A stretch of 64,000 bases of DNA. Source: Hordeum vulgare subsp. vulgare. Lineage: Eukaryota; Streptophyta; Magnoliopsida; Poales; Poaceae. The notes beneath the pieces were generated by a model, which was given only the letters and a program-made list of their open reading frames with translations, searched no databases and was not told where the DNA came from. Location: contig NC_058519.1 in the NCBI RefSeq assembly GCF_904849725.1, forward strand, positions 104,582,881-104,646,880, in the 5' to 3' direction. A program made the translations under genes and the position numbers. This document shows, in pieces, positions 45,225-56,662 of the stretch (positions are counted from its first letter, which is position 1; each line of letters starts with the position of its first letter).

Positions 45225-45988
45225 GGCGACCCTACGGTTTTTCTGGCATGCATGAGGGAGCGAGCAGAGGCCGGCGACCACAACTACGGCGAGCGGCACT
45301 CGCGGTGGTGCTCTGGTCCGGTCGAGAGAGAGAGAGAGTAGAAGAGGGATAGAGACGATGGTGAGGACAAGGGAGAGGGAGCGTTGGGGCCTTCGTGGCG
45401 CAGATGAGGCGAGGGGGAGGCAGGCATGTAGGGTGGAGGTGGCCAGCGACGCGGCCATGCGCGCCACACACCTACGTGTGCTCCTAGCACGAGGAGGAAG
45501 AAGATCCCCCTGCCCCTGGTGGGCTTGGCTGGCTTCCCTTGTGGGCCAGGAAGGCCAGGTTTGTTCTTTTTTTTCTATTTCATTTCTTTCCTAATTTCTG
45601 AAATTTGTTTTGGCTTTAATAAGATATAAAACCATTTTTAAAAATCTTGAAAATTATTATGTGATATATATGGGATTACCTAGTGCCACACAATTATTTT
45701 ATATATAGCAAATATAATTCCATTTCAAATAATTGTTTAATTAATTCAAAAGTCCAATATAAAATGTTTCTGTGTATTCAAAATATTGGTTGGCAAATTT
45801 ACCTCATCCCAATATTTTCATAGAATATTTGGAACAATTTGCTGCATCATTTTGAAGCAATTTTTATATTGCCTTTTTGACAAAAAAATGAATTGTGAGG
45901 CTTGATCACTTCCTCATTTCAAGTTCAAAATAAAAATAAAAATGCATGCATGAGTGCTTTGCAAGCACGATTAACTAGGGCCGTGACA
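45225..45988 (-). repeat. LTR D, right piece with the LTR start
   Basis: On the minus strand the sequence starts TGTCACGGCCCTAGTTAATC at 45988, then an AT-rich part (45600-45980) and a GC-rich part with a GA microsatellite (45317-45338). Together with 34772-35351 it forms one LTR split by C. The frames at 45222-45594 overlap on both strands, lack domains and are not called. Confidence 0.65.
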
Positions 45989-46398
45989 TGCTCCCCATGG
46001 TGGAGACTACGGCGGGCCCGTCTAGCCAAAATGACGAAGAGACGGTTACACCATTTCTCCTAGTGGAAATCACTTGGGTAAAAAAGAAATGAAACTTTGT
46101 CTCTTCGCTAGATTTGTTGGCTCAATTCGAGTCGTACTAACTATCCCTATGGGTACTCAAGTAACTTCACGGTCCTTTATAGCTTTCTGATTTAACTCAT
46201 ACCGTACTAAACCATAGAGGTATCCGTCAAAATAGTTTTTATAGCGAAACTTATGATGACAACAAAGAGGAATGCCTTCTCTTTACCATATGCAAAGGAT
46301 ATGGCAAGCACATTCTCTATGTATCATCTGGATTGTACTACACATTCTACACCTGTAGCACATGTTGCGCCTAAGATAGTTTCCCAAAATGTCTTGTA
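45989..46398. other. Unclassified sequence, no gene seen
   Basis: About 400 bases between the D LTR start and the Stowaway MITE. I recognise no domain or terminal structure. It may be the upstream part of Copia element G. Confidence 0.4.
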
Positions 46399-46560
46399 CT
46401 CCCTCCGTTCATAAATATAAGTCTTTCTAGGGGTTTCACTAGTGGAATACATACAGATGTATATATATATATATTTTAGAGTGTAGGTTCAACCATTTTT
46501 ATCCGTATGTAGACCTCTAGTAAAATCGCTTAGAAGATTTATATTTAGGAACAGAGGGAG
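46399..46560. mobile_element. Stowaway MITE (Tc1/Mariner type), TSD TA
   Basis: It is 162 bp. The left end is CTCCCTCCGTTCATAAATAT and the complement of the right end is CTCCCTCTGTTCCTAAATAT, flanked by TA at 46397-46398 and 46561-46562. These termini are typical of Triticeae Stowaway elements (Thalos/Athos-like). Non-coding. Confidence 0.95.
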
Positions 46561-46562
46561 TA

Positions 46563-47269
46563 CATGATAAACTAGGCATACTCGCCTTGGTCATTAAGAC
46601 ATTGGGTTGAAATCAGAACTATGGGCAATTCTAATAGTTTATGATTATTTGATGCTAAATTCTAACAACATTTGGTTTTTGTGTGCACTACATATGACAC
46701 AGGGAAGCTAATTTTAAGGCTCGCGCACCTTAAAGTCTACGCTGAACCACTCAGACTCCTTGAAAGCATCAAGTTGAAGTAAGTGGTTCTTCCCATCCAT
46801 TGACTAGACTATTCACGTATTCCATGGTTCTAAAAGACATATCTACATGATGCTCTTGAGTGTGTACTTTATTCACACAAAACCATTCGCTTGTCTTTAT
46901 GGCCCTTGAATTGTAGTTTAGCAATTTGTTCTAATGTCTAGACTCAAAATGGTTTGGTATAATCCTTTATCTAAAGAGTTAAGCTCATTGCATTATATTT
47001 ACTTTGGAATTGCAACTTACCAACTTTACGTTGGAGTCATGCAGTTTTACACGCTCATGAGAGAACTGCATAATATAATTCCCCTCTATCTTTGATACGT
47101 GGAAATCTATCAAGTATTTCCCATCTGTGGTAATTCAGTTGCATACCGATATCACCACCCAACATACATCATTGGCCCCTCAACATATAGTTGGGATTTA
47201 TGTGAGGAATAACTCAAGCCCCTCACATAGGGAGTTATTCAAGGCAAGTATGTTGATTCAATGAGGAAT
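46563..47269 (+). other. AT-rich sequence, probably decayed Copia G, no frame recognised
   Basis: I find no open frame or clear motif. Its position directly upstream of recognisable Copia pol remnants suggests it belongs to the same element. Confidence 0.4.
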
Positions 47270-48058
47270 ATTTCCACGCATTAGGGGGGAGTTCAAGTAC
47301 GATAGAGAATGCCAGGAAATTAGTGGAATGTTCAACACATTTCTGCCTCAAATCCACGTAATCAAAGAATTGAACCACGCGTTCACTAGATTTGCAACAC
47401 ATTGCAAATAACATGACAAATGCACTATAAGGGTGTCACACACTCCTACAATCCTGCAAAAAATGCCTAGAAGAGTGAGGGTACCAATAGAAACCACTCC
47501 ACTCCTCATTAGATGCAACAAGGGGAGATATATGGCAAAAGTGCATCGGGATTTAACTTCTTGCAAGCAAGGATATCAAGGATTGTGAATCAGTAAATGC
47601 AAGTTAACTTCACGTTGACAGGCACCTAATGGGTAGTATACACCCAGTGGATGGAAACCTCCACCAACTCACGTCATGCTGCACATAATGACCGGGACAT
47701 CGGAATATCTGACTCAATCGCATTGGGAAATCGCGAGGAGTCACCATGGGTAATGATATTTCCATCGACCCTATATTGATATATAGGTTCTAGAGAAACA
47801 TATAACCGAAAGTATACAATTGTCGACATACATTTCTCAACTAGATTGCAAACTATTTTCAAATGATTCAGATCCAAAGACCATGGCCATGGCATAGTGT
47901 GAACAAATTTTGGACTGAACTCAATCAAAGATTTTAATCCAGGTAGAAATAATCTTGCTCAATAATGGGAAGTAATCATAAGCAATACCTGCACCGTTTT
48001 TCTTATCCAAACAAAATTGAGAATTATGAGGTGGTGAAACATAGAGCAAGTTTGCAGC
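47270..48058 (+). pseudogene. Copia pol remnant (between integrase and RT), element G
   Basis: With many stops and shifts, translated pieces resemble the region between integrase and reverse transcriptase of BARE/Angela-like Copia elements. Examples are R-V-R-V-P-I-E-T-T near 47480, D-R-D-I-G-I-S-D-S-I-A-L-G-N-R near 47690 and K-I-E-N-Y-E-V-V-K-H-R-A-S-L just before 48058, close to the E-V-V-R-Y-K-A-R-L entry block of Copia RT. The frame is cut by element F and resumes at 59753. Confidence 0.65.
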
Positions 48059-49501
48059 TGATACATCCCAAATGTATCTATAATTTCTGCTTGATCCATT
48101 CAAGTTTTGGGTGATATTGCTATGTGTTTTGTACACTTTCATACCTTTATCAACATATTTGGACTAACCTACTAACTTAGTGCACCTAGTACCAGTTTCT
48201 GTTTGTTGATGTCTGTGAATTGCAGGTTTATACCCATATTTACAGTGCCCGAAAAATACCACAAAAATATAAAAAAAATCAGCATTCCAGAAGACTCTAG
48301 ATGGACGAAGGAGGGCCAGAGGGGGCCACCAGGCCTCCAGGCGACCTGGTGGCGCGGCGTGCTCCTGGCCGTGCAGGGAGGCTGCCTGCATGGGGCCCAC
48401 CCCCTCTGGTGCCCTACCTTGGCTCCTATTTTTACCCCCGTGGAGGAAACCCTGATTCCGGAACCCTATTCTCCAGAAGCAATTCCGATCTCCGCCGCCA
48501 TCGCCAACAAGTTTTCGGGGACTAGAATTCCTGTGCTGGCACCTTGCCTGGACGGGGAAGTGCCCCCAGATTCATCTCCATCGATGTTGCTTCCTCCCTC
48601 CATGAAGCGGGCTCCTCGGGGCTGAGGTCTTCTACACTAGCTATGTGGTTAATTCTCTCTCATGATGTGATCTTGATTGTGATCATGGGCTATGTTAATC
48701 TAGGGTGATCCCATGATGTTTCCCCTTCTTCTATGTATTGGATTGATGTACTCACTTGATCTTATCTAGTATAATCTCCAAGACCATGGTGACATCGGTC
48801 TATTGGACATGGATTAGAAGAATATTTTCATGAGTGATTTCCTCTTTTGTGAATTGATTGAAGATTGAGAGTCTCTTGGTGCTTGTCTTTGACTATCCTT
48901 GAGATATGTTGTGGTGATTGTGGTACTCTCTTTGGATGGCCGCGGTGACATTGGGAAATCTATAGATGAGAACTACGAACTCTAAGGTGTACTTTTGTAG
49001 CCCTACATAATTCTCGTCCTCTCTTGATCACAAAGGAATGACCTCCGAGTACGTCTCCATTGCATGTTTTAGTGGAAATATCATGTGATTAGACTATGTT
49101 AATGTTGTTGGGATTTTCCACTAGTGAAAGTATGAAGCCTAGGCCCTGTTCTCACCATTGTTACGCCGTTTATGCTCACTTTTGTCACTTGCTACCTTGC
49201 TACCATTTTTATTTCAGATTTACAATACCTTGTTTTACCATCCATATCATTGACTTTTAACATCTCTTCGCCGAACTAGTGCACCGATACAACTGACAAT
49301 TGTATTAGGTGTGTTGGGGACAGAATAGACTTCTTGTATCTTAATTGTAGGGTTGCTTGAGAGAGACCATCTTCAACCTCTATGTCCCTGAGTTCGATAA
49401 ACCTTAGCTCATCCACTTGAGGGAAATTGCTGCTGTCCTACAAAACTCTACGCTTGGAGGCCCAACATAGTCTACAAGAATAGAAGCGTGCGTAGACATC
49501 A
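48059..49501 (+). repeat. Element F 5' LTR (1443 bp)
   Basis: It starts TGATACATCCCAAATG and ends GTAGACATCA, directly before the primer site. It is nearly collinear with 58295-59752. The frames at 48164-48625 recur in the 3' LTR as shadows. Confidence 0.9.
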
Positions 49502-49510
49502 AGCTATTTC

Positions 49511-49528
49511 TGGCGCCGTTGCATGGGA
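49511..49528 (+). other. Primer-binding site of F, tRNA-Asp type, decayed
   Basis: TGGCGCCGTTGCATGGGA differs at two positions from the exact tRNA-Asp complement and lies 9 nt after the LTR. Confidence 0.8.
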
Positions 49529-49610
49529 GTTGAGTGCTTGAAGGTATATCTTTAGATCTTGCAATTAAATCTTTTTGTTTCTTGTTTTTTATTTTCACTA
49601 GTTAGGCTTA

Positions 49611-50302
49611 ATGGAAAACAACAAAAATATGAGAGAGCTTTATAAACTTTATCGTGAACTAGGACATGAAGTGTTTGAGGAGAAAATTAAAAAACCTATG
49701 GAACTTTATTATTTGCGTAACAATTATGATGGTGGCAATGTTATTAGTATGCTTTCTTTGAATATCAATATTGCTAATGACATGGAAAGATCTAAGCTTG
49801 GGGATGACATGTTTGATAAACATGATATTTTAGTCCCGCAACTTTGGAGGAGAAAATTTGCTTTGATGATACTATGCTTCTTAAATATGATGATTACCAT
49901 GGTGATAATGATTGCTTTACTCTCACTATTCCTAATAAGAAAGATTTTTCTTATAAGAAGAGTAATGATACTTTTATGCTTTTGGATCATGGAAATAATG
50001 CCTTATGTGATAGTTATATTGTTTAGTTCATCCATGATGCCAATGAAATTCATAATGAGAGTGGGAGACATGGTTCTAAATATCTAAAAAATAAGAAGTT
50101 CCCTCTCTTTATGTCGAAGGTTTTGAAGCCGCACTTGTTTTGCCTTCCTATGCTTATTGCTTTGTGCTTCAATGAATTATTCTATTGCAATATTCCTATG
50201 CATAGGAAGCACGTTAGACTTAAATGTGTTTGGTATTTGCTTCTTGATGCTCTCTTTTGTTCTACAACTCTTATTCCTACGAGACCATCATTAAAATCTT
50301 AA
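49611..50302 (+). pseudogene. Short ORF of element F, broken (unknown function)
   Basis: The first part (M-E-N-N-K-N-M-R-E-L-Y-K-L-Y-R-E-L) reads to about 49855, where a frameshift moves the coding to the frame of 49844-50026. A TAG at about 50024 interrupts, and the same frame continues to about 50302. The hypothetical product is about 230 residues, rich in Asp, Asn, Lys and Tyr. I recognise no gag, protease or nucleic-acid motif. Its place, just after the primer site, is that of gag. Confidence 0.55.
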
Positions 50303-51580
50303 GCCTATCTTTATGGCTATAAAGAAAGAGCTCTAGGGAAATAACCCTTATTATCTTTACTTTGAGTTTTTACTTTCAGTTTTTAGTGGTCTTGATGTGT
50401 GTTACTACTGCAGCAACATCATTGTATCTTTATTTTTAAGCTTTGTGCCAAGTTTTAGCCTTCGATAGCAAGAAAGCTCAAAAGTTGTGACATGCTGTCC
50501 AGAAACAGATTCTGTCTGCTTGACGGAAAAATTCACCAAATATCACCATATCATCTTTTTGATGTGAATTATTTTGACAGTATGCTCTATACAATTTTCT
50601 TGCTGGAGTCTGTTCTGAGTGTTTTGATTTGAGTTCCAGAAGTGCCCTGAAAAAAATATTTACTACTTGCTGGTCTGTTTTTCACACATTCTGCCACGCT
50701 TTGCGTTTTCATCGTTTTATAAATCTTAAGCTTGTTTTTTCTTTGCAAAAACTTTTTGGCAATCTTGAGAAATAGTATCCATTCATTAAAATATTTATTT
50801 CTAGTGGATAAAAAATATTTTATTATGGGTACTAACCACTCTAATCAGCTCATGATGAGTTTCGTATGGAGGGAGTTTTGAAGTATGCAATGGAAGATGA
50901 TGAAAGAAGATCCAGGAGTGTCAAACGCTCAAGCTTGGGTATGCCCCCATGCACCCCAAGAAATATCCAAGGATACTCAAGTGTCTAAGCTTGGGGATGC
51001 CCCCGTGCATCCCCTTCTCCATCAACAATCATCAGTTCGTCCATCTCCATGCTATATTTTTATCACTTCATATGTTATGTGTTATGCTTGGAGCGTCCTG
51101 CTCTTTACTTTTTAGTTTGTTTTTGTTTTGCTTGCTGTTCATAACAAGTTGGACCCTAGCCTTCTTTGTTTGTGGGAGAAACACGCTCCACTCCACCATA
51201 GAACACAACATAGGTTTTCATGCTTATCTTTTTGTTTGTTCTTTATCTTTTCATAGCTGCTGTCATCCTTAGCTCTTAGTTTTCATGTTTTATCTTTTTA
51301 AGAGATTTTATTTAGGTTGCTCTTGGAACTCTCTTGAGTTATCATGCTTATCTTGTTTAGAGAGTTGTCTTGTTGCACTGAGTTGTGTGTCTTGCATGAG
51401 TAGGTAACTGAGGTTGCTATTTAAGTATAGTAGTAACTTGCAATAGTTTTGAGGTATTGATTTGAGTAATGTTTGGACTACTGGTGTCAAGATCTTGAGC
51501 CTATTAGTGATAGGTGTCGTATTTTTGGAAATCCATGTGTATTTTCAAAAACTAAAAAATTAGTTGAGAACTCTAGCTAC
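50303..51580 (+). other. Element F 3' region, part 1 (non-coding)
   Basis: It contains two polypurine-like motifs (50931-50944 and 50987-51000) arranged as in A, B and H. The small frames at 50885-51272 are not conserved. The region is interrupted by the CACTA element at 51581 and continues at 56663. Confidence 0.65.
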
Positions 51581-51595
51581 CACTACAGGAATTAG

Positions 51596-52135
51596 CTTCT
51601 TTGCCGTCTGCCATCACAGACGACAAAGAGTAAATCCCGGACGGCAAAGAGAATATCAAAGACGGCAAAGAATCTCACGGCCGGCAAAATTTCTGCGTCA
51701 GCTTATGACGGCATTGTAGCTTCTTTGCCGTTTGTCTCCCCAAAGCGGACGGCAAAGAGCTTTGCCGTCAGCTTTTCATAGGAGCAGTCGGCAAAGTGGT
51801 CGAGACGGCAGCTGACACGCGTTGCCTCCGTTAGGGGCTAATGGAGGCTTTGCCGTGTGCCTCCCCCCTCTTCTTTGCCGTCTGCCTTCCCCCTCTTCTT
51901 TGCCGTCTTCCTCCTCCTCCTCCCCTCCTCCAGTCTTTGTCGTCTCCCTACCCCTCCCCCCTCCTCTATGCCCTCTTCTTTGCCGTCTGCCCCCCTGGAA
52001 GCAGACGACAAAGATACTATATGGCCAGCTGCTACTGCCCAGGTTGCACAGCTGGGCGCCACGTGGCACCTTTGCCGTCGGCCAGCTGACGGCAAAGGCC
52101 TTTGCCATCAGCTGGCAGACGGCAAAGAGCCTATA
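51596..52135. repeat. Left subterminal TTTGCCGTC repeats of the CACTA element
   Basis: Many direct and inverted copies of CTTTGCCGTC and GACGGCAAAG lie within about 540 bp of the end. In CACTA elements, subterminal repeats of this sort are the binding sites of the element's own protein. The frames at 51776-52330 are products of this repetition. Confidence 0.88.
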
Positions 52136-52360
52136 TTGTCACATTTTTGTTTGTTTTTCTATTTCACAACACATATACATATAAATCATAGCACATGTAT
52201 GATAAATAGGTCACAACACATATATGATATACATATAAAGCTCATCAATGCCACTTGTTCATCAACGTACATCCCATATATCAAAAGAACCAACACATAC
52301 AAAGTTTCATCCATATATACATACATATAGTTGCACATATATTGTTCATCCATATATACA

Positions 52361-53505
52361 TTTTGAGGTTATTATGGCATTTTGGAGCTAAATGGGCTAA
52401 TTATGTCATTGTTGGGGAAATTAAGTCAAGGAGAATATGAAAGAGGATAAGAAAGAGGAGGAGGAGGAGAAGAAGAAGGAGGAGAAGGAGGAGGAGGAGG
52501 AGTAGGACTAGAAGGTCCTTGGCCTTCTCCTCCTCCTTCTCCTCCTCCTCCTCCCCCTCCTCCTTCTTCTCTTCTTCTTCTTCTACTTTGTTTTCATCTT
52601 TCCTATTTCTTCTCCTCTTCTCCTCTTCTTGGAGCTAAATTAGCTAACTATGTCTTTTTGGAGCTAAATGGGCCAATTATCTCATTTTAGTGGAAAACAA
52701 GCTAAGTATATAATATTAATGAGCTAACCAAGGTTCTTATGCCATTTTGATGTTATTATGGCATTTTGGAGCTAAATTGGCTAATTATGTCATTGTTGGG
52801 GAAATTAAGGCAAGGAGAATATGAAAGAGGAGACGAAAGAGGAGGAGGAGGAGAAGAACAAGAAATAAAGAAGAAGGAGGAGAAGGACTAGAAGGTCCTT
52901 GGCCTTCTCCTCCTAAAACAAGCTCCTCCTCCTCCTCCTCCTTCTCTTCTTCTTCTTCTTCTTTCTTTTCATTTTTCCTATTTCTTCTCCTCTTCTCCTC
53001 TTCTTGGAGCTAAATTAGCTAACTATGTCTTTTTGGAGCTAAATGGGCTAATTATCCCATTTTAGAGGAAAACAAGCTAAGTATATAATATTAATGAGCT
53101 AACCAAGGTTCTTATGCCATTTTGAGCTTATTATGGCATTTTAGAGCTAAATGGGCTAATTATTTCATTGTTGGGGAAATTAAGGCAATGAGAATATGAA
53201 TGAGGATAAGAAAGAGGAGGAGGAGGATAAGAAGAAGAAATAAAGAAGAAGGAGGAGAAGGAGGAGGAGGAGGAGAAGGACTAGAAGGTCCTTGGCCTTC
53301 TCCTCCTTCTCCTCCTATTCCTCCTCCTCCTTCTCCTTCTCCTCCTCCTCCTCCTTCTTCTCCTTCTCCTTCTCTTCTCTTTCTCTTCTTCTTTTTGTTC
53401 TTCCTTTTCATTTCTCCTCTTCTCCTCTTCTTGGAGCTAAATTAGCTAACTATGTCTTTTTGGAGCTAAATGGGCTAATTATCCCATTTTAGAGGAAAAC
53501 AAGCT
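52361..53505. repeat. Three tandem units of about 380 bp with purine/pyrimidine arms
   Basis: Units start near 52361, 52745 and 53120. Each contains GAGCTAAATGGGCTAATTAT-type sequence, then a GA-rich stretch, the short palindrome-like GGACTAGAAGGTCC, a complementary CT-rich stretch, and a return to GGAGCTAAATTAGCTAACTA. A fourth, partial copy lies at about 55190-55400. The long low-complexity frames at 53160-53492 derive from it. Confidence 0.88.
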
Positions 53506-53563
53506 TCTCCTTCCTCTTTCTCTCTTTCTCTTCTCCTTCCTCTTCACCTCTTCTTCGGGCTAA

Positions 53564-54501
53564 TTATCCCGCTTTATCCTGATGCAATGCATCAAAATGT
53601 TTCCACGCTTCCCCATCCGATGTGTGTACCACCATCTTATTCCCATCCGCATCTAGTTCGATTCTTTTGCCCAATTTGTGCCATGTCATCTGTCTGGCTG
53701 TCTCTTCGACCATGAAAAGACGTTGAAGTCTTGGTACGATTGGCATATACCGAAGAACACTAACTGTGATTTTGGTCTGCCTCTTCTCACCCATATCGTT
53801 GTCTACCACAAGATACCTGCAAGACTCGCAATTGGGACAATAGTCCAAGTGTGCATACTCCTTCCTAAATAAGACACATCCTTTCTCACATGCATCTATC
53901 TTCTCATAGGGCATCTTAAGTACACGAAGTATTTTGTCCGATTGGTACAGGTTTGCAGGCATGACATGGCCTTTGGGTAGGAAGCGTCCAAATAGTGTCA
54001 TCATCGCGTCGTAGCATTCTCTTTCGAAGTTGAACTGAGCCTTCACAGCCATTACATGTGCAATTGCATCCAGCTGACAGAGCTCAGTGTGCTCATGGAG
54101 AGGACGTTTTGAAGACTCCAACATTTCATAAAAGGCATTTGCAGATTCCTCCATCTCATCTTCCGAATCCAGAGCATCATCAAAGTCTTGCACCATGTCA
54201 TCGATCCCGGTACCATGCTCGTCCGTGCGACGACACACCACCTCAGCTCTTGTGCGTTGTATAGACTCACCATGAAATGTCCACACCGTATAATTAGCTT
54301 AAAACCCCTCCTCTGTAGGTGTTTAATCATTACAACCTATGTCGTCTTTTTATAGTTGTCGCATCCAGGACAGGGGCAATAGTTTCTTTCCTGGCCATTT
54401 GCGAATGCGGCTTTCACAAATTCCTTTGTTTTTACAAACCATTCTTTCGTCATCTCTTTCTGACTAGGGTGACCGGTATACATCCATGCACGATCACTCA
54501 T
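53564..54501 (-). pseudogene. CACTA transposase (TNP2 type), N-terminal remnant
   Basis: It begins M-S-D-R-A-W-M-Y-T-G-H-P at 54501, the start of the transposase-associated domain (with N-Y-C-P-C-P-G-C-D-N). A TAG near 54330 and a frameshift near 54290 follow. From 54286 a 240-residue open stretch covers the first part of the TNP2/Transposase_21 region, including K-M-P-Y-E-K-I-D-A-C, C-P-N-C-E-S-C-R-Y and M-P-I-V-P-R-L-Q-R-L-F. It ends abruptly at 53564, where the frame meets the 380-bp repeat region, so the catalytic core is absent. Confidence 0.88.
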
Positions 54502-54638
54502 CTTGCCTAGCTACTAAAGACAGAAGAAATATATTTATATATAATTTACTATTTATATTCATCGGTTAATCAGGTTCGCCATTTTTATTACGTCCAGGCA
54601 ACCTACACGCTAATAGGTAAAGATATGTCCTAATCCCA

Positions 54639-54854
54639 CCCGAGTATGTGTAGATTGGGTTCGTTTTCCCATGCTCTGCTCCGGATCCAACGCAAAATTT
54701 CGGCAGCACCTCCCCGCTGTTCACCTGATACACGTCTCCGCAATAAACAGAGAGGATGTGCATCCGGAGAACAACAGGGAGGCACTGACGAAATTCCACA
54801 TCGGATCCAGAGCACAGCATACGGGAAAACGAACCCAATCTACACATATTCGGG
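54639..54854. repeat. Inverted repeat, arms of about 85 nt
   Basis: The arm 54639-54723 (starting CCCGAGTATGTGTAGATTGG) pairs imperfectly with 54769-54854 (ending CTACACATATTCGGG), with a 45-nt loop. It lies just upstream (minus strand) of the transposase start. The frame at 54566-54967 across it is probably an artefact. Confidence 0.85.
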
Positions 54855-55299
54855 CTGTCCATGGATAATGTAGGACAATTCGAAAGGATGGCGGTTATAA
54901 ATATGCAAAGACATGCATATTTATAGATGTCACCCTTTCGAACGGGAGACGCATACTGGTCACGCATACTGATAAATTAATTTAATTACCTAAATCTAGA
55001 AAGTTTCATCCGGAAACCGAGCCACAGTAAATGAAGGGGCGGGGAGGAGATGAAATTTGTACTGACCCACGAATGCAGGGGCGGAGCTCGTACAACGCAC
55101 AGGCAGGTCTTCGCACATCAGACTTCACAGCGACGAGACAACTATCACATGTAAATCCACCCGATCAACACAAATATTCTAATTATGCCATTTTAGAGGA
55201 AAACAAGTTAAGAATATAATATTCATGAGCTAACCAAGGTTTTTATGCCATTTTGTAGCTAAATGGGCTAATTATCTCATTGTTGGGGGAAAATAAGGT

Positions 55300-55585
55300 A
55301 AGGAGAATAAGATAGAGGAGAAGAAAGAGGAGGAGGAGGAGAAGAAGAAGAAATCAAGAAGGAGAAGGAGGAGGAGGAGAAGAAGGAGGAGAAGGAGGAG
55401 GAGAAGGTATTCTTCTTCTCTTCTTCTCTTCTTCTTCTCTTCTTCTTCTCTTCTTCTTTTCTTCTTCTTTTCTTCTTCTCCTTCTTATTTTTGTCTTCTC
55501 CTCCTCCTCGTCTTCTTCTTCTTCTCCTCCTCCTCTTCTCCTCTTCTCCTCCTCCTCCTATTCTTCTTCTTCCTATTCTTTCTAT
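55300..55585. repeat. Purine-rich then pyrimidine-rich low-complexity stretch
   Basis: GAG/GAA-rich to about 55406, then CTT/CTC-rich to about 55585. It resembles the arms of the 380-bp units and could pair with itself. Confidence 0.8.
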
Positions 55586-55886
55586 TAAGCTAACTAACTA
55601 ACTAACCTAACTAACCAAGCTAACTAAACCTATCGCTAAACCTAGATAGCACTAAACAGCAAAAAAATAACAAAAACAGAATCTACCACTAAGTAACTAA
55701 AAAAGAATCTAGCTACCACTAATTAACAAAACAAAATCTACCACTAAAGTACCTACTAAATCTACTAATTAACTAACTAAATCTACCAACTAACTAAACT
55801 ACCACTAAAACTACTAATTAACTAACCTACCAACTAAACTATATATGCCACTAAATCTGTTAATTAGCAAAAAAAGAAAAAAAGGA
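55586..55886. repeat. CTAACTAA-rich low-complexity stretch
   Basis: Repeated CTAACTAA and CTACCACTAA motifs; no coding potential. Confidence 0.75.
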
Positions 55887-56330
55887 CTCACCGGAGGGGG
55901 GCGGCCGGGGAGGAGGAGGGCGCGGCGGTGGAGGAGCGGGCGGTGGTGGCGGAGGGGGTGGTGGTGGAGAAGGGGCGAGCTCCGATGGCGGTGGTGGAGG
56001 AGGAGGTCCCGGGGAGGAGGAGGGGGCCTGGTGGAGGAGGGGGCGCAGGGAGGCCGGAGGAGGAGGGGGCGGCGACGCAGGGAAGCCGGAGGCTGGAGGA
56101 GGAGGGAGCGCAGGGAGGCCGGAGGAGGGGGCGGCGGCGCAGGGAGGCCGGAGGAGGAGGGGGCGCAGGGAGGCCGGAGGAGGAGGGGCGGCGGCGCAGG
56201 GAGGCCGGAGGAGGGCGCGACAGTGGTGGTGGTGTCGGGGGGTGAGAGAGAGGGGTGTGGGGTGGCCGTTAGGGGTGAGAGAGAGGCGCGTGGGGGTGGG
56301 GTTAACGGCCGTTAGGGCGCACCCTTTTTG
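55887..56330. repeat. GC-rich GGAGG/GGCGG repeat stretch in the CACTA right arm
   Basis: Imperfect repeats of GCAGGGAGGCCGGAGGAGG occur several times between 56040 and 56210. The proline/arginine-rich frames on both strands here are low-complexity products. Confidence 0.8.
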
Positions 56331-56650
56331 TCGTCCGCCTCCCGACGGCACACAGGAGAAAAGCGGACGGCAAAGAGAGAGGTCGTTAGGGGGGAGAGAG
56401 GGGGTGCGGGGTGGGCTAGCCGAGCGCTTTGCCGTCTGCCTAAGTGATGTTTGCCGTGAGCCCAGCTCTTTGCCGTCTGCCTGAGTGGTGTTTGCCGTGA
56501 GCCAGCTGACAGCAAAGAGCTGGCTGATGGCAAAGAGGGTCTTTCCCATCAGCCTTCTCTTTGCCGTCTGGTTTCTGGTAGCTCATGGCAAAGAGGGTCT
56601 TTGCCATCAGCCAGCAGACGGCAAAGAAGTTGCAGATGGCAAAATCTCTG
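56331..56650. repeat. Right subterminal TTTGCCGTC repeats of the CACTA element
   Basis: Several copies of TTTGCCGTCTGCC and its complement lie up to the right end, mirroring the left arm. Confidence 0.88.
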
Positions 56651-56662
56651 ATTCCACTAGTG

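Larger units (their letters stand above)
51581..56662 (-). mobile_element. CACTA (En/Spm-type) DNA transposon, TSD TAC
   Basis: It is 5082 bp. The left end is CACTACAGGAATTAGC and the complement of the right end is CACTAGTGGAATCAGA, flanked by TAC at 51578-51580 and 56663-56665. Both arms carry many copies of TTTGCCGTC or its complement. The coding remnant runs on the minus strand. The central part holds three units of about 380 bp and a GC-rich stretch. No intact transposase and no second (TnpA-like) gene are seen, so it is non-autonomous. Confidence 0.95.

Noticed and set aside
48203..48625. 140-codon frame in the F LTR, with a counterpart at 58445-58855
   Set aside because: LTR sequence; the two copies are frame-shifted relative to each other.
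51776..52330. Overlapping frames of 80-160 codons on both strands
   Set aside because: Products of the subterminal TTTGCCGTC and CTCCTC repeats; no conserved protein.
55860..56549. 229-residue proline-rich frame on the minus strand
   Set aside because: It lies over the GC-rich repeat and TTTGCCGTC arm of the CACTA element, is low-complexity, and both strands are open there. No domain.
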